Positions 62,613-64,000 of a DNA stretch of 64,000 bases are shown in pieces (positions within the stretch are counted from its first letter, which is position 1; each line of letters begins with the position of its first letter). Source of the DNA: Glandiceps talaboti (lineage: Eukaryota; Hemichordata; Enteropneusta; Spengelidae); assembly GCF_964340395.1 (NCBI RefSeq), contig NC_135567.1, forward strand, positions 12,030,484 to 12,094,483. Direction: 5' to 3'. The notes under the pieces are model-generated. The model was given only the letters and a program-made list of their open reading frames with translations, searched no databases and was not told the DNA's origin. The translations under genes and the position numbers were made by a program.

Positions 62613-64000
62613 TTTTATAATATACCATGTAATAGTTGATGGAACTATTCCCCTAGGGAAATAGTCATTCTATTTTCCTATAATGTGACTGATTCTAGCG
62701 AATCATGGCATAGCATTATCACTAGGTATATTATAATACATTCTATCATTTGATAAGAAAATCACTGTAATATCAACACATTACTTTCAAGGCTTACTGT
62801 GAGTGCTAAAATGACCATTGAAATTCACAATCTAAAAAAAAGGCATTTACACTCAAGGTCGTCGTTACTTTAGTTTCCTTTTTGTTTTGTTATATGATAT
62901 AAGCACGTGCTTTGAAGGTATGTTGGTGGCAGCAAATGAACTGCATAGTAGTAGTAAGGCGAACCAGAATTTCCTATGGTCGTAAGGCATAGTTTTATGT
63001 AGAGCAAAAACAAACTAAAGTCCTCTTTACGGCAATCATAAACTACTGTCCTAGTTACGGCAGTCGTAAAACAGTGTCCAATTTACGACACTCATGTATT
63101 GTTATCTCAAAGCTAATTCCCATTCTCATTATCTTTCGTTGCGTCAGAATCGCTTACGCAGCATTTTCCCATACACTGGCAGCAGTAGTAGTTACTAGTG
63201 TTTTGTCTTGTAACCTTAGCAACTATGATGACACTTTGCCTTAGAGTTGAGCACAGTGTGTTGTGTGAAATACCATTACAATCAAGACCTATACACGTAG
63301 AATTCATCATGATTATTTATTTTTATCATAAAAAAAGAAAAACCTCCAGAAAGTTTCTTTTCAAAATAACTTTGTACAATAAGTCGTTGTAATATTAGGA
63401 TAACAATAAAGGCTCATGTATAGTTATGCTTTAAAAACCGTCGTTGATGGCGCACTTTTCCGAGCGGCGAGTAAGCGCGCCACCAACGACTGTAGGTTAC
63501 AGTTTAACATGAACTTGGTAAAATAGGGAACAGATAACCGATCTATATAGCAATATGTGCTGCACAAGTTTGTAGTTTTTGGCCATGTAATAATCTCACT
63601 TTGGGGAAAAAAGCAAATATCTCTGATTCAAAAAAAATAATATCATTCAAAAAGCCATATAAGAATTCAATTCTGAATATTTTAAAGTTATTGTCCCATC
63701 GTATAAAAGTAACAAAAGTGTGAAAATATTTCTTTGAAATATAGATAAATGACAAAATATTTGTACATTTTTACTACCGTCTCCCTTGAAACCAAATGAA
63801 GCTAATCAACACGGCTGCCAAAATAAAAAAAAAATTATCACAAGTTTAAATTTTTGCTTCTACAGCAATTGCAGATTTATTCAATTTAGTATATCACGTG
63901 ATCGAGGTAATACATGCTCTAGATCGGATTATAAATAAAAAACAAATATTAAAATAAATCTTTCAGATTAAACGTCAGTTGAACGTACAAACTTTGATAT
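62613..64000. other. Terminal non-coding region
   Basis: AT-rich, with a small hairpin at 63,438-63,492 (GTCGTTGATGGCGC against GCGCCACCAACGAC). No gene that I can support on either strand. Confidence 0.5.

Noticed and set aside
63438-63492. GC-rich hairpin that could be a structured RNA
   Set aside because: It is not a histone 3' stem-loop or a tRNA, and a short inverted repeat alone does not support an RNA gene.

Overview
This is eukaryotic (metazoan) nuclear DNA. Genes are intron-bearing with GT/AG junctions, microsatellites are very abundant, tRNA-derived SINEs and foldback (MITE-like) elements are scattered through it, and the protein families are animal ones (BTBD17-like, EMI/EGF scavenger-receptor type, NACHT-WD40 of NWD type). 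The content fits a marine invertebrate, either a non-vertebrate deuterostome or a lophotrochozoan. The sequence alone does not let me name the species.

Region 1 (1-33.3 kb, + strand) is a tandem array of BTB-BACK genes related to BTBD17. Copy 1 (about 1,170-2,559) is a pseudogene: its BTB half is missing where a minus-strand coiled-coil ORF abuts it, and a SINE splits its C-terminal part. Copies 2-6 (coding exons at 8,490, 13,747, 19,272, 24,857 and 30,420) are open, about 492-513 aa, with a repeat unit of about 5.5 kb. Each intact unit has the same plan: a conserved 5' module (CRE-like site, then a TATAAAAG/splice-donor block), a conserved 91-94 nt leader exon, a long intron, and one large coding exon that starts just after an acceptor. 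Copy 4 has lost the usual start ATG but has an in-frame ATG in its leader exon. The BTB-BACK halves are nearly uniform, while the C-terminal halves fall into two classes (copies 1-4 and copies 5-6).

Region 2 (34.2-49.2 kb, - strand) is one 13-exon gene. I assembled it by splice phase into a 1,450-residue open frame: signal peptide, EMI domain, more than 25 EGF-like repeats, one membrane span and a short tail of about 70 residues. This is a MEGF10/Draper/CED-1-type receptor. Two adjacent 606-nt exons are a recent tandem duplicate with a 1,158 bp period. Its introns carry a SINE, three foldback elements and long tetra- and trinucleotide arrays.

Region 3 (51.7-61.2 kb, + strand) is a six-exon NWD1-like gene (1,702 residues). 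It has an N-terminal NWD-type module, a NACHT ATPase with Walker A and B motifs, a WD40 C-terminal half, and a terminal Cys-Cys-Ile-Leu that looks like a CaaX box. It lies head to head with the MEGF10-like gene across about 2.6 kb. From 61.2 to 64 kb I see only non-coding sequence with palindromic elements.

A clustered, diversifying BTB family beside a phagocytic-receptor-type gene and a NACHT-WD40 gene could suggest an innate-immune neighbourhood. That link is inference from family roles, not something the sequence shows.
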